From an uncultured Ruminococcus sp. (GTDB lineage: Bacteria; Bacillota; Clostridia; Oscillospirales; Acutalibacteraceae): 64,000 nucleotides of DNA. Below are positions 43,523-53,373 of the stretch, one piece after another. Numbering within the stretch: the stretch's first letter is position 1; each line of letters begins with the position of its first letter. Location of the stretch: positions 99,639 through 163,638 of the forward strand of contig CAJFNC010000002.1 of the NCBI GenBank assembly GCA_904393835.1, given 5' to 3'. The notes under the pieces are model-generated. The model was not told where the DNA came from. It saw only the letters and a list, made by a program, of their open reading frames with translations, and did not search any database. A program made the position numbers and the translations under genes.

Positions 43523-43625
43523 ACAATCACCCAATATAAATATATACCAATGATTTGGAGATAATCTGAAGATACAAAATAATTTTACAATTATTTATTG
43601 CTTTTTTCAATAGCTACAGATTATA

Positions 43626-43651
43626 TCCATATATTGCTTTTATAATATGGA
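43626..43651 (+). promoter_or_regulatory. Inverted repeat over the -10 of the importer operon
   Basis: TCCATAT (43626-43632) and ATATGGA (43645-43651) form a 26-bp dyad that contains TATAAT (43641-43646), 23 bp before the lipoprotein start. It could be an operator for the neighbouring response regulator or a sugar-responsive repressor. This is inference from position and symmetry. Confidence 0.45.
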
Positions 43652-43668
43652 ATAAAGAGGTGATAAGC

Positions 43669-45018
43669 GTGAAGCGAGTGTTGAGCCTTGTTTTGGCTTT
43701 TATTATATTGCTGTCTTGCTTATACGGCTGCACCGGCGAAAATGCCGAGGAGCAGAAAAGCGGCGAACAGCTTACATATTATATATACAAAAACAGCTAC
43801 TATTCCTTATATGACCTTATTGACAAATACAATAACTACTGCAAAAGAAACCGCAAGCAAGAGAATATGATAGAAATTACAGAGTTTGCCACAGAGGACG
43901 AGATGTACACCAAGATGGCAACGGAAATTATGTCGGGATCGGGTCAGGATATATTTTCTCTCGACCAGAATATACCGTATGAAAAACTGTTTAAAAGCAA
44001 TATCTTTGCCGATGTAAATAAAATCTGCGAGAAGGACAGCAGTGAGGATAAAATAGATTTTTCAAAATACAACCGTGCGATTATGGACGCAGGAGTGATT
44101 GACGGCAAAAGGTATGTTGTTCCGCTTTTTTACGGAGTAAATACGATGACCGGCAACAAAGAGTTGCTGGAAAAATATAATCTGCCCGATAAACAAGGTT
44201 ACAGCCTGACGTATAAAAATATAGAGAGCGACTTCAAAAATTTTTTTGAGAAGCGGTATGACGAATATTTTACGGAATATTCCGAGGATGTTTCTTATTA
44301 TGGCAGCAACTATGATGCATTGTTAAAAAATTTGATAGATGATTATATTGACTACGAAAATAAGACCGTTATGTTTGATTCCGACGAATTTAGGAATGCG
44401 CTTGATATGCTCGAAAAAATCCGAAAATGTTCAGGTCCTTTGTGGGAGGAAATTACTTGGAATTCAGCCCACTATAACACTATGCTTTTTTCGTCGGGAC
44501 TCGATGATATGATAAGCATGGCGAGAAACCAGACCGGTAACGAGGTGATAATGAAGGGCTTTACAAAGGACGAAAGCGAAATACCTGCATATGTTCAGAT
44601 AGGCGTTGCGTTTAACCAAAGCAGCAAAAAGTACGATAAAATTCTCGACTTTTTGAAATACTGCCTCAGTGAGGACACGCAGGAGCGTATGTGCGGTATC
44701 AAGGGGAATGACTTAGGTTCGAGCTCGCACCCGGTGCTTAACAGCGCTTTTGAAAAATCAATTGTCAAGGCGGCAGAGACGGAAAACATTATGGAAGAGG
44801 TTATGGGAGTAGATACGGAATTTATGCAGGCTTATATAAAAATATGCAGAAGCATAAACAGCTGTTCTCTTTTTAATAACAGTAGCTTATACGGCGGCAG
44901 CTATTATTTTAACAGCGTTGCAGGGGAAATTATAGAAGATTATAAAAGCGGGGAGCTGTCAAAAGATAAATTTATCAGAAAGCTTACCTCAGCCACGCAG
45001 ATTTATTTATATGAATAG
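43669..45018 (+). CDS. ABC transporter extracellular solute-binding lipoprotein
   Basis: About 449 residues. The GTG at 43669 has AGAGG 8 nt upstream and gives a lipoprotein signal MKRVLSLVLAFIILLSC with the lipid Cys in LYGC. The mature part is a divergent family-1 type binding protein (DEMYTKMATEIMSGSGQDIF, GKRYVVPLFYGVNTMTGNKE). It should capture a carbohydrate or related solute and deliver it to the two permeases encoded next. First gene of a five-gene operon divergent from a two-component system. Confidence 0.9.
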   Translation: MKRVLSLVLAFIILLSCLYGCTGENAEEQKSGEQLTYYIYKNSYYSLYDLIDKYNNYCKRNRKQENMIEITEFATEDEMYTKMATEIMSGSGQDIFSLDQNIPYEKLFKSNIFADVNKICEKDSSEDKIDFSKYNRAIMDAGVIDGKRYVVPLFYGVNTMTGNKELLEKYNLPDKQGYSLTYKNIESDFKNFFEKRYDEYFTEYSEDVSYYGSNYDALLKNLIDDYIDYENKTVMFDSDEFRNALDMLEKIRKCSGPLWEEITWNSAHYNTMLFSSGLDDMISMARNQTGNEVIMKGFTKDESEIPAYVQIGVAFNQSSKKYDKILDFLKYCLSEDTQERMCGIKGNDLGSSSHPVLNSAFEKSIVKAAETENIMEEVMGVDTEFMQAYIKICRSINSCSLFNNSSLYGGSYYFNSVAGEIIEDYKSGELSKDKFIRKLTSATQIYLYE

Positions 45019-45026
45019 GTGAGAGT

Positions 45027-45878
45027 ATGAAATATAAAACAAGAACCCGTATTGCAGCGGCGTTATTCATTTTGCCGTCCTTTTTGGGTATTTTGATATT
45101 CTATATAATCCCATACATAATCTGCTTTTTAAACAGTATGTACTCGGGAGGAGATTTTACGGGAGTTGCGAATTACGCGGAATTATTAGAAAACAACGCT
45201 TTTTGGTTGGCAATGAAAAACACTGCAGTATTTATGGGAGTGGGAATTACCCTGCTGCTTGTAATATCATTTTTGCTTGCGCTTTTTTTAAACTCTTTCA
45301 GGAAAATTTCGGCTTTTTTCAGAAGCGCCCTGCTTATTCCGGTAATTGTGCCGTCCGCGTCGCTGATATGCGTGTGGCAGCTGTTTTTTGAAGATAACGG
45401 AGTGATAAACGGAATACTTAATTCCTTGGGAATGGATTCGGTAAAGTTTTTCAGCGGCGGATTTTCGGTGGTTATGATTATATTTATTTATATATGGAAG
45501 AACTGCGGTTTTTGCGTTATCCTGTTTACCGCAGGGCTTGCCAACATTCCCGAACAATATTACGAGAGCGCAAGGCTTGACGGAGCGTCAAAGTTGAAAA
45601 CAGTAACAAGAATCTCTATGCCGCTCATTACTCCCACAGCGTTTTTTGCCTTTTTGATGGCGGTGATATATTCCTTCAAGATTTTCAGGGAGGTATTTGT
45701 ACTGTTCGGCGATTATCCGGATGAAAACGTTTATTTTTTGCAAAACTTTATAAACAATAATTTCAAAAGCCTTAATTTTGCTCATCTTTCGTCGGCGTCG
45801 ATAGTATTTTCGGTATTCTTGATTTTGCTGCTGCTGCTGTTTTTTATCTTTGAACGAAAACGAAACTTTTTGGAATGA
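45027..45878 (+). CDS. ABC transporter permease, MalF/UgpA type
   Basis: A 283-residue permease with six membrane helices. The cytoplasmic coupling loop reads YYESARLDGASKLKTVTRIS, followed by MPLITP, the EAA-type motif that contacts the ATPase. The N-terminal RIAAALFILPSFLGILIFY is typical of carbohydrate importers of the CUT1 class. It overlaps the next gene's upstream region and is clearly co-transcribed. No ATPase gene is present in the operon. Confidence 0.94.
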   Translation: MKYKTRTRIAAALFILPSFLGILIFYIIPYIICFLNSMYSGGDFTGVANYAELLENNAFWLAMKNTAVFMGVGITLLLVISFLLALFLNSFRKISAFFRSALLIPVIVPSASLICVWQLFFEDNGVINGILNSLGMDSVKFFSGGFSVVMIIFIYIWKNCGFCVILFTAGLANIPEQYYESARLDGASKLKTVTRISMPLITPTAFFAFLMAVIYSFKIFREVFVLFGDYPDENVYFLQNFINNNFKSLNFAHLSSASIVFSVFLILLLLLFFIFERKRNFLE

Positions 45879-45895
45879 CAGGGGAGAGTAAGAAT

Positions 45896-46741
45896 ATGAA
45901 AAAACTTAAAAAACTGAAGAAACTGCCTAAATATATTCTTCTTGCCGCGATAGCTGCATTCTTTTTGTTTCCTGTTATATATATGCTTGCTATGTCTGTT
46001 ATGACTAGCGAAGAGGTAAGCAGAATACTCGACTTTTCCTCGGACGGGTTCAAGAGCATTGACTTAATACCTCAGGTCTTTTCGCTTGAGCAGTATTATC
46101 AGGTGTTTTTCAGAAGAGCCGACTATCTGCTTGAATTTTGGAATTCAATAATTATTACGGTTCCCACGGTAATCGGTCAGACGGTTGTGTGTGCTCTTGC
46201 CGCTTTTGCGTTTGGCAAACTCGAATTTCCCGGCAGGGATAAGCTCTTTTTTGTATACATAATTTTGCTTATTCTGCCTACTCAGGTTACACTTGTGCCA
46301 AACTATATCGTGCTGAATAATATGGGGCTGTTAAACAGCTTTCTTGCCGTGATATTACCCGGAATGTTTTCGGCGTTCGGCGTGTGCCTTTTGCGGCAGA
46401 GCGTAAGGTATATACCCGACGCGTTCATAGAAGCGGCGCGAATGGACGGAGCTTCGTATATAAATATATTTTTAAAAATTATTTTGCCGCAAATAAAGGG
46501 CGGACTTGTAACGCTGTTTCTGCTGTGTTTCATCGACAACTATAACCTTATCGAACAGCCGCTTGCTTATTTTAACGACAGCGAAAAATATCCGCTTGCG
46601 GTCACAATGTCGGAAATAGGCGTTAATGACGCAGGGATTGTGTTTGCCTGCGGTGTGATGTTTATGATACCGCCGCTGCTTATTTATTATATCGGGCAGG
46701 ATGACGTTTCTTCGCCGTTTACATTATCTGACAAGGGGTAG
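45896..46741 (+). CDS. ABC transporter permease, MalG/UgpE type
   Basis: A 281-residue second permease. The ATG at 45896 is preferred because GGGGAG lies 8 nt upstream; an in-frame ATG at 45875 overlaps the previous gene. Six membrane helices are seen, and the coupling motif is EAARMDGASYINIFLKIILP. It forms the channel with the preceding permease. A shared MsmX-type ATPase from elsewhere in the genome would have to power it. Confidence 0.93.
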   Translation: MKKLKKLKKLPKYILLAAIAAFFLFPVIYMLAMSVMTSEEVSRILDFSSDGFKSIDLIPQVFSLEQYYQVFFRRADYLLEFWNSIIITVPTVIGQTVVCALAAFAFGKLEFPGRDKLFFVYIILLILPTQVTLVPNYIVLNNMGLLNSFLAVILPGMFSAFGVCLLRQSVRYIPDAFIEAARMDGASYINIFLKIILPQIKGGLVTLFLLCFIDNYNLIEQPLAYFNDSEKYPLAVTMSEIGVNDAGIVFACGVMFMIPPLLIYYIGQDDVSSPFTLSDKG

Positions 46742-46746
46742 CAGCC

Positions 46747-47160
46747 ATGAAAAAGAAAAGCAAATTGAAAAAAGCAATAATAATTTTCGGAATAACATTT
46801 TTAGCAGTCGTTGCAGTGCTGACGTATTTTGCCGGTACAATAGAATATATGCTTTTGCCGAGAGTGTCGGTCGCTAATATTGAATCGGGGCAAATAAGCG
46901 GCGAGCCCGTAACCGAGCAGGGTGTGTGTCTTGTCCCGAATATGTCGGTAGTTGAAAGCGACGGCATAGCTTATATTTTTATTCTCTATCCGCGGGAGGA
47001 CAATACGGCGTATATCGAGGAAGTTAACGTACAGGTGCGCGACAGGAACAATATGTATTGCGAAATAAAACTTGATCCGACTTTCACATCGTATTCGGTA
47101 GTCTATGAAACATCGCGTGACCTTGTCAACGGCGATAAGGTTGTTGTGGAGGCGAACTGA
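46747..47160 (+). CDS. Minimal HlyD/MacA-like membrane-anchored protein
   Basis: A 137-residue protein: one N-terminal transmembrane helix (about 10-30), then about 105 extracellular residues that resemble only the membrane-proximal domain of HlyD/MacA adaptors. The supporting segments are QGVCLVPNMSVVESDGIAYI and VNVQVRDRNNMYCEI, with the terminal SRDLVNGDKVVVEAN. The lipoyl and coiled-coil domains of normal adaptors are missing. Its stop overlaps the start of the next permease-like gene by one base, so the two are translationally coupled. The role is unknown. Confidence 0.7.
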   Translation: MKKKSKLKKAIIIFGITFLAVVAVLTYFAGTIEYMLLPRVSVANIESGQISGEPVTEQGVCLVPNMSVVESDGIAYIFILYPREDNTAYIEEVNVQVRDRNNMYCEIKLDPTFTSYSVVYETSRDLVNGDKVVVEAN

Positions 47161-48290
47161 TGTTTAGAAAAATTATTCGTTTTGGATTTGTTTTTATCAT
47201 CACGGCTTTGCTCGGAATTTTGGCGTTGTGGGTACCGCTCAACGCAATAACTCAGATTCCAAACATACGGATACAAAATCGTGTTGAAAGCAAAAGCGGT
47301 TTGACAGTTAAGGAAATTGCGGATTTTCTTGATGAAAAGGTACTAAGTGAAGTTGCCTTTTCGGCGGACGGCGAAGAAACCGAGGTTAAGGGCAGATCTG
47401 TTGTTCCCACTGCGGTTAATGAAGATTACTTTGCTTTGCAAAAATTTAATTTAAACGGAAAAAATTTTACCGAATCGGATATAACGGATAAAAGTACAAA
47501 GGCAATAATCAGTGAAACACTCGCGCGCAAGCTGTTTTTTAACAAAAACGCGGTAGGAAAAACTTTTGAAATGAACTCAAAAGTATATACCGTATGCGCG
47601 GTTTTTAAAGAGTATGAGGATATAATAAGTCGGTGCAGCGCTGACGGAAAGGACAGAGTTTTTATTCCGTACACCGGGATGGATTACGCAAAACTGACAG
47701 TCGATACGGTTATGTACTCAAATACAAACGATAATATAAAAATAACGCTTTTGTGTTCGGAGGATTATTCGGGGACTAATCTTATACAAAAGAATAAGGT
47801 CTTGCAAAATTTTATTAATATATTAAAAGCAGAAGCTTTTATATTGCTTGCAACAGTGGTAATTAAAATTATTATTTTAATTACAAGGCAGGTAATACAG
47901 TTATTCAAAAAAGAAATCAAAAACCGATACTTTGCGGAAATAATAGGAAATCATAAATTATATATTTTTTCGCGTGTTTTAGCCGTTATCGCGGCAGCGG
48001 CGCTGCTTGCGGTTGTTTTTATTGTATCGGATTTTGAAATATATGTTTTGCCCTATTATATGGCGGAGGATAATATCTTTGACATTCCTCACTATATTTC
48101 CAAAATAATTGAAGCATCGCAAAACGGAAATTCAATTCTGATTGCAGGCGATACATATTACAATAATTTATATACATTATCTTTTGTAATATCCCTTTTC
48201 TCGGCAATTTTGTTTGCCTTTATGATTATTGTTATGTATAAGCAAATATTATGTGCTTTAAAAAAATTGAGGAAAACAGGGCAAAAATAA
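47160..48290 (+). CDS. MacB/FtsX-like permease without ATPase
   Basis: A 376-residue protein with a MacB-type plan. One helix is at about 8-28, then a large extracellular domain with the MacB-core pattern NEDYFALQKFNLNGKNFTES and SETLARKLFFNKNAVGKTFE, then three helices in the C-terminal half (about 220-240, 270-290, 345-365). MacB-type permeases normally pair with a LolD-type ATPase, which is not encoded here. With the preceding HlyD-like protein it may sense or move a peptide or lipid, but this is inference. Confidence 0.75.
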   Translation: MFRKIIRFGFVFIITALLGILALWVPLNAITQIPNIRIQNRVESKSGLTVKEIADFLDEKVLSEVAFSADGEETEVKGRSVVPTAVNEDYFALQKFNLNGKNFTESDITDKSTKAIISETLARKLFFNKNAVGKTFEMNSKVYTVCAVFKEYEDIISRCSADGKDRVFIPYTGMDYAKLTVDTVMYSNTNDNIKITLLCSEDYSGTNLIQKNKVLQNFINILKAEAFILLATVVIKIIILITRQVIQLFKKEIKNRYFAEIIGNHKLYIFSRVLAVIAAAALLAVVFIVSDFEIYVLPYYMAEDNIFDIPHYISKIIEASQNGNSILIAGDTYYNNLYTLSFVISLFSAILFAFMIIVMYKQILCALKKLRKTGQK

Positions 48291-48292
48291 AT

Positions 48293-48330
48293 CAGGCGCA
48301 TTACCTTTTAAAACAAAGGTGATGCGCCTG
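48293..48330. terminator. Bidirectional terminator hairpin
   Basis: CAGGCGCATTACCTTT and AAAGGTGATGCGCCTG make a stem of about 16 bp with one mismatch. It lies between the importer operon and the convergent antiporter gene. Confidence 0.8.
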
Positions 48331-48349
48331 ATTCTTGCTAAAATTATAT

Positions 48350-49987
48350 TCAGGAATTTATCTTCTCGAGCTTTTGCTTTGTCTTTTTCTTCTGCGTTTT
48401 ATTGATAATTAAAATATCGTTTTCCTTGATTTTTGTTTTGCCGGTCGGCATAATAATCCTGTTGCCCCGTTTTATAAGTATTACAAGCTTGTCGGAATCG
48501 AGCCTTATCTCGGAAAGTGTTTTGCCGAGCCATTCGTTGTCGCTGTCAATTTCAATTTCGGTAAGTGAGCCGACTGCTTTTTCGTCGAGCGACGGACCGC
48601 TGAGTACAGCAACATCGCCGTCAATCAGGGCGGTGTTACCTCGCGGCACTATCTGGTGATCGTCACGGATAATCAGCGCGAGCATGGTATTTGGCAAAAA
48701 TTTAATATTTTTGATTTTTTTGTTTACCCAAGGATGGTCGGCGGTTATGGGAAGTTTAATAAATTCAACCGGCGCTTCACGAGTGTAGTCGTTGAAGGTT
48801 TTCATAACGTCGCTCTTGTTGTCAATCATATTTAACTTTTTGGCAAAAAACGGAATCAACGTTCCCTGCAAGGCAATTGAGAACAAAACAATAAAGAATA
48901 CAATATGGAAAATATCGTTTTTTAGTACGGCAGGGCTTACTAAGGCGACTATTGCGAATACAATTGACGCTGCGCCTCTCAATCCTGACCATGACACCAG
49001 AAGCTGCTGGCGCACGGGACATTTGAACGGTGTCAAAATCGCAAATACGGAAAGCGGACGCGCAACAAAGGTTAGGAAAACGGCGATAGCAAGCGCGGGA
49101 AGAATCACCGACACCATGTCCGACGGGAAAGACAAAAGACCAAGCAGGAAGAAAATTAAAATCTGCATAAGTCCCGTTATTCCGTCAAAGAAGTGCACCA
49201 AGGATTTTTTATTGGGGATTTCCATATTGCCGAGGATAATTCCGGTGATATAAACCGACAGGTAACCGTTGCCGCCGATTGTGCTTGCGCCCGCATATGA
49301 TACAAGAGCCATGGCAAAAACCAGAATTGATCCAAATCCGTTTTTGTCAAGATTGGTTTTGGTAAGCATAAGGTATGATAATAATGCTGCCGCAATACCG
49401 ACCGCAACACCGAAAAACAGCTGGGTGAATATCATATATATTATGCTCATTGGTTCTGTGTTGCCCTGGATGAGCGATAGAAGAATAACTGTCAGCATAT
49501 AGGAGCAGGGGTCGTTACTGCCGCTTTCTACCTCAAGCAGAGAGGCGGTATTATATTTGAGATTGAGCCGTTTGCTTCGCAGTATTGAGAACACGCTCGC
49601 AGCGTCGGTAGAGCTGATAACAGCGCCTATAAGCATACTTTCAAGAAAATCAAACTTCAGTACAAAACAGCAAAACAGCCCGACAATACCTGCGGTGAGA
49701 ACTACTCCCACCGTGGATAACAAAACCGATTGCGGGGCGACTTTTTTTGCGCTTTTCCAGTTGGTGCCGAAACCGCCGTAGAACATAATGAAAATTAGCG
49801 ATATTGTACAGATGCTTTCGGCAAAGGAAAAGTCGCTGAAAGGAATTTTGAAAATTCCGTCAGAGCCGAATATCATTCCCAAAAATATGAAAAGCAAAAG
49901 CACGGGTACGCCGAGCTTTGAGGAAACCTTGCTCAGCGACAGACAAATTATTATTATTACTGCTATTATAAGTATGTATAAAGACAT
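48350..49987 (-). CDS. K+/H+ antiporter of CPA1 (NhaP2/CpaA-like) with TrkA-C domains
   Basis: A 545-residue protein. The ATG at 49987 follows AAGGGG; the frame stays open upstream without a ribosome site. About 12-13 membrane helices include the ion-binding region GAVISSTDAASVFSILRSKR and SWSGLRGAASIVFAIVALVS. The C-terminal about 150 residues hold two RCK-C/TrkA-C-type domains (PVEFIKLPITADHPWVNKK and LTEIEIDSDNEWLGKTLSEI). Such domains bind nucleotides, c-di-AMP in CpaA-type proteins. Probably exports K+ and is located beside K+ uptake genes. Confidence 0.9.
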   Translation of the reverse strand: MSLYILIIAVIIIICLSLSKVSSKLGVPVLLLFIFLGMIFGSDGIFKIPFSDFSFAESICTISLIFIMFYGGFGTNWKSAKKVAPQSVLLSTVGVVLTAGIVGLFCCFVLKFDFLESMLIGAVISSTDAASVFSILRSKRLNLKYNTASLLEVESGSNDPCSYMLTVILLSLIQGNTEPMSIIYMIFTQLFFGVAVGIAAALLSYLMLTKTNLDKNGFGSILVFAMALVSYAGASTIGGNGYLSVYITGIILGNMEIPNKKSLVHFFDGITGLMQILIFFLLGLLSFPSDMVSVILPALAIAVFLTFVARPLSVFAILTPFKCPVRQQLLVSWSGLRGAASIVFAIVALVSPAVLKNDIFHIVFFIVLFSIALQGTLIPFFAKKLNMIDNKSDVMKTFNDYTREAPVEFIKLPITADHPWVNKKIKNIKFLPNTMLALIIRDDHQIVPRGNTALIDGDVAVLSGPSLDEKAVGSLTEIEIDSDNEWLGKTLSEIRLDSDKLVILIKRGNRIIMPTGKTKIKENDILIINKTQKKKTKQKLEKINS

Positions 49988-50303
49988 AAAATCCCCTTTC
50001 AAAAACAAAAGGCACAGCAAAGAATACAACGTCTTTGTTGTGCCGGAAAGTGTATATTTATTATAACATAATTTTGATGTTTTCACAAGCGATTTTTAAA
50101 TTTTTATTATTTTATTTTCTTTATTTGCAATATACACTATCAAATTTGATAAAAGTAGTTATATTATTTTGTTGCTTTTTATAAAAAAGTAGATTGTTAT
50201 ATATATGTATTGATTTTTGTATATTATAGGTGTATGATTTACTCAGAAAATTATGGTGAATTATTTTTTATTTTAAGGATTTCAGTTTATACGAGAGGAT
50301 ATT

Positions 50304-51656
50304 ATGAAGATAGTTATTGTCGGATGCGGTAAAGTCGGAACTTCTATCGCAAGGGAACTTAACAGTGAGAGCCATGACATTGTTGTGGTGGATATTAACA
50401 GAGACGCTGTTTCGTATTTGTCTGAATCTCTTGATGTTATGGGTATTGAGGGCAACGGCGCCACCTATCAAACGCTTACGGAAGCGGGCGCCGATACTGC
50501 GGATCTGGTTATTGCGGCTGCTGCGCGTGATGAAATAAATCTTTATACCTGTCTTATGGCAAAGGCGGCAGGCGCCGAACACACCATTGCCAGGGTACGT
50601 AATCCCGAGTACACCCAGGATTTGTACAGAATAAAGGATCAGCTGGGTTTGTCTATGGCGATTAACCCGGAGCTTACGGCGGCCACAGAAATAAGCCGCT
50701 TGCTGAGATTTTCGGGTGCGCTTGAGATTGACACGTTTGCAAAGGGTCTTGCAGAGCTTATCAAGGTTACTATTCCCGAAAATTCAATTTTATGCAACAA
50801 AAAAATCAGCGATGTTGATATTTTAAAAGGAAAAGTAAGAATTTGCAGCGTTGAGAGGGACAGAGATGTATATATCCCAAACGGTGATTTTGTGCTGATG
50901 GGAGGCGACAAAATTTCCGTAGCGTCAAAGCCTGAAATTGCAAATAAATTCTTCAGAAAAACAAATATAGCAATCGGAAAAAGCCGTGATGTAATTTTGC
51001 TCGGCGGCGGCAAGGTGTCTTACTACCTTGCTCTTAAACTGCTAAAATCGGGCACAAACGTAAAAATTATTGAGATGAATCAGGAAAGATGCAACGAGCT
51101 TGCGGAACTTTTACCTGATGCGGTTATAATTCACGGCAACTGTATGGATAATGATTTACTGCTGAGCGAAGGTATTGAACACGCCGACGGTGTTGCAGCG
51201 CTTATGGACTATGATGAAGAAAATATACTTATTTCAATGTACATTTGCAGTATTTCAAAGGCAAAGGTAATAACAAAGGTAAATAACGAATACTTTGATT
51301 ATATTCTTGACAACCTTAACCTGGACTGTATAATTCATCCCAAGGCATTAACGGGCGAGTATATCGGACGTTATATTCGTGCAATGCAAAACTCTTTGGG
51401 AAGCAATGTTGAAACGCTTTATCGACTCAATGAAGACAGGGTTGAGGCTCTGGAATTCAGAGCAAAGAGCAATTCAAAGGCAGTGGGTATTCCGCTGCGT
51501 GATTTGAAGCTTAAGGACAATTTACAGATTGTTTGTATCAGCAGAAAAGCCAAGATTATTTTACCTCAGGGTGATGACACTATTATGCCGAACGACTCGG
51601 TTGTGGTAATTACCAAGCATAAGGGCTTGAGCGACTTGAACGATATTCTTGATTGA
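50304..51656 (+). CDS. trkA: Trk potassium uptake regulatory subunit TrkA
   Basis: A 450-residue cytoplasmic protein with two RCK units in tandem. RCK1 begins MKIVIVGCGKVGTSIARELN, with GxGxxG NAD(H) binding, and ends in a TrkA-C domain. RCK2 begins at about 228 with VILLGGGKVSYYLALKLLKS. It gates the TrkH channel encoded 19 nt downstream in response to nucleotides. GAGAGG precedes the ATG. Confidence 0.95.
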   Translation: MKIVIVGCGKVGTSIARELNSESHDIVVVDINRDAVSYLSESLDVMGIEGNGATYQTLTEAGADTADLVIAAAARDEINLYTCLMAKAAGAEHTIARVRNPEYTQDLYRIKDQLGLSMAINPELTAATEISRLLRFSGALEIDTFAKGLAELIKVTIPENSILCNKKISDVDILKGKVRICSVERDRDVYIPNGDFVLMGGDKISVASKPEIANKFFRKTNIAIGKSRDVILLGGGKVSYYLALKLLKSGTNVKIIEMNQERCNELAELLPDAVIIHGNCMDNDLLLSEGIEHADGVAALMDYDEENILISMYICSISKAKVITKVNNEYFDYILDNLNLDCIIHPKALTGEYIGRYIRAMQNSLGSNVETLYRLNEDRVEALEFRAKSNSKAVGIPLRDLKLKDNLQIVCISRKAKIILPQGDDTIMPNDSVVVITKHKGLSDLNDILD

Positions 51657-51675
51657 GGATGAAGGTTAAAGCAGT

Positions 51676-53124
51676 ATGAACAAGCGTATTATAGTATATA
51701 TATTGGGTTGGGTTCTCGTCATTGAGGGTGCGGCTATGCAGATAGGCACCGTTACCTCGCTTGTTTACGGTGAAAACGAGTGCCTTTACTTTTTAATTAT
51801 AGGCGCTTTAAGCGCACTTGTAGGCGTGTTGGCAATAAAAATCAAAAAGCCGCAGAATATGGTGCTTTATCAAAAATCCGGATATGCGGCAACAGCTCTG
51901 AGCTGGGTTGTGTTATCGCTTGTAGGTTGCCTGCCGTTCTGGATCAGCGGAGAGATACCGCTGTTTATAGACGCGCTTTACGAAACCGTTTCGGGCTTTA
52001 CCACAACGGGTGCAACTATACTCAGTAATGTTGAGGGCTTGAGCAAAGGTATGCTTATGTGGCGCAGCTTTCTTAATTGGTTGGGCGGTATGGGAGTTAT
52101 TGTATTTTTGCTCGCAATAATTCCGAAGCTCGGCGGTCAGCAGAATATTTATCTTATGAAAGCCGAAAGCCCCGGACCCATTGTGGGTAAGGCGGTACCT
52201 CATATGCGTAAATACGCGGCTTTATTGTACGGAATATACCTGGGAATGACGGTTATTGAGATAATACTGCTGCTTTGCGGCGGAATGAGCTTTTTTGACT
52301 CAATTAATATAAGCTTTGCGACTGCCGGCACGGGCGGTTTCGGAGTACGCAATGCAAACATTGCCGCGTATGACAGCTATTATTTACAGACGGTAATAGC
52401 GATTTTTATGCTGCTTTTCAGTATAAACTTTACTTTTTATATCCTACTGATTACAAGAAAATTCAGACAGGCATTTAAGCTTGAAGAGTTTTGGGTGTAT
52501 ATTGCAATCGTTGCGGCGGCGATTACTATTATCGCTGTCAATATAAGCTCGATGTATCCCACGGCTTACGACGCTTTCCATCAAAGCTTGTTCTATGTTT
52601 CATCAATTATATCGACAACCGGTTTTGGTATAGGCGACGTAAACCAGTGGCCGATGCTTTCAAAGTGCGTTATAATCATAATTACCTTTATAGGCGCAAT
52701 GGCGGGCAGCACCGGCGGCGGATTTAAGGTATCAAGAATACTTATTTTGGGTAAAGAAGTAAAAAAGGAATTTGCCTTGCTTGTCCACCCCAAAAACGTA
52801 AAGGCGGTAAAACTTGACGGCAAAACGATCGACCATAACGTTATGAGAACTACATCAATGTTTTTAGTTGTTTATATCGCAATATTCTTTATCAGTTTAT
52901 TGATTCTTGCGATTGAAAACAAGGATTTTATGACTATTTTTACGGCAGTGGCCGCTAATTTGAATAACACGGGTCCCGGATTGGGCGAAGTAGGTCCCGT
53001 GGGTAACTTTGCGAACTTTTCTGTCGTATCAAAACTTGTGCTTATTTTTGATATGTTGGCAGGCAGACTTGAGCTTTTCCCGCTGCTGCTTTTGTTCTCG
53101 CCAAAGGCTTGGAAAAAATCTTAA
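51676..53124 (+). CDS. trkH: Trk potassium transporter membrane subunit TrkH
   Basis: A 482-residue channel-like protein with four pore repeats. The selectivity-type segments are VSGFTTTGATIL, FATAGTGGFGVRN, SSIISTTGFGIGDV and ANLNNTGPGLGEVG. The helix KR/TG motif MAGSTGGGFKVSRILI is present. It follows trkA in the same operon. Together they import K+ using the proton or sodium gradient. Confidence 0.95.
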   Translation: MNKRIIVYILGWVLVIEGAAMQIGTVTSLVYGENECLYFLIIGALSALVGVLAIKIKKPQNMVLYQKSGYAATALSWVVLSLVGCLPFWISGEIPLFIDALYETVSGFTTTGATILSNVEGLSKGMLMWRSFLNWLGGMGVIVFLLAIIPKLGGQQNIYLMKAESPGPIVGKAVPHMRKYAALLYGIYLGMTVIEIILLLCGGMSFFDSINISFATAGTGGFGVRNANIAAYDSYYLQTVIAIFMLLFSINFTFYILLITRKFRQAFKLEEFWVYIAIVAAAITIIAVNISSMYPTAYDAFHQSLFYVSSIISTTGFGIGDVNQWPMLSKCVIIIITFIGAMAGSTGGGFKVSRILILGKEVKKEFALLVHPKNVKAVKLDGKTIDHNVMRTTSMFLVVYIAIFFISLLILAIENKDFMTIFTAVAANLNNTGPGLGEVGPVGNFANFSVVSKLVLIFDMLAGRLELFPLLLLFSPKAWKKS

Positions 53125-53169
53125 TACAGTTTTTTTATCAAGCGTTTTTGTATTCATCGCTAAAATAAA

Positions 53170-53205
53170 AACCGGGTACTCCGAAAGGATTGCCCGGTTA
53201 ATTTA
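53170..53205 (+). terminator. Terminator after trkH
   Basis: AACCGGG and CCCGGTT pair across about 16 nt and are followed by AATTTAT. The T-run is weak. Confidence 0.6.
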
Positions 53206-53246
53206 TACTTTTTAGACAGTTGAGTGCCTAAAGGCACAAACTATAA

Positions 53247-53330
53247 CTGATTACACACACCGATTTAGTGAAGCAAAAGAAAAAAGGTGATTCAACGAAG
53301 CTTGATGATTATCTTGAAAAAATCGTGTAA
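53247..53330 (+). pseudogene. Short gene-tail fragment
   Basis: After an in-frame stop, 27 codons read LITHTDLVKQKKKGD followed by STKLDDYLEKIV and a stop. The residue mix looks coding, but there is no start or ribosome site. It may be the C-terminal remnant of a lost gene. The family is not recognised. Confidence 0.3.
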
Positions 53331-53373
53331 ATTTGACACACCTTTTTGATATTTTTCAATGTATTCTGCCGTG

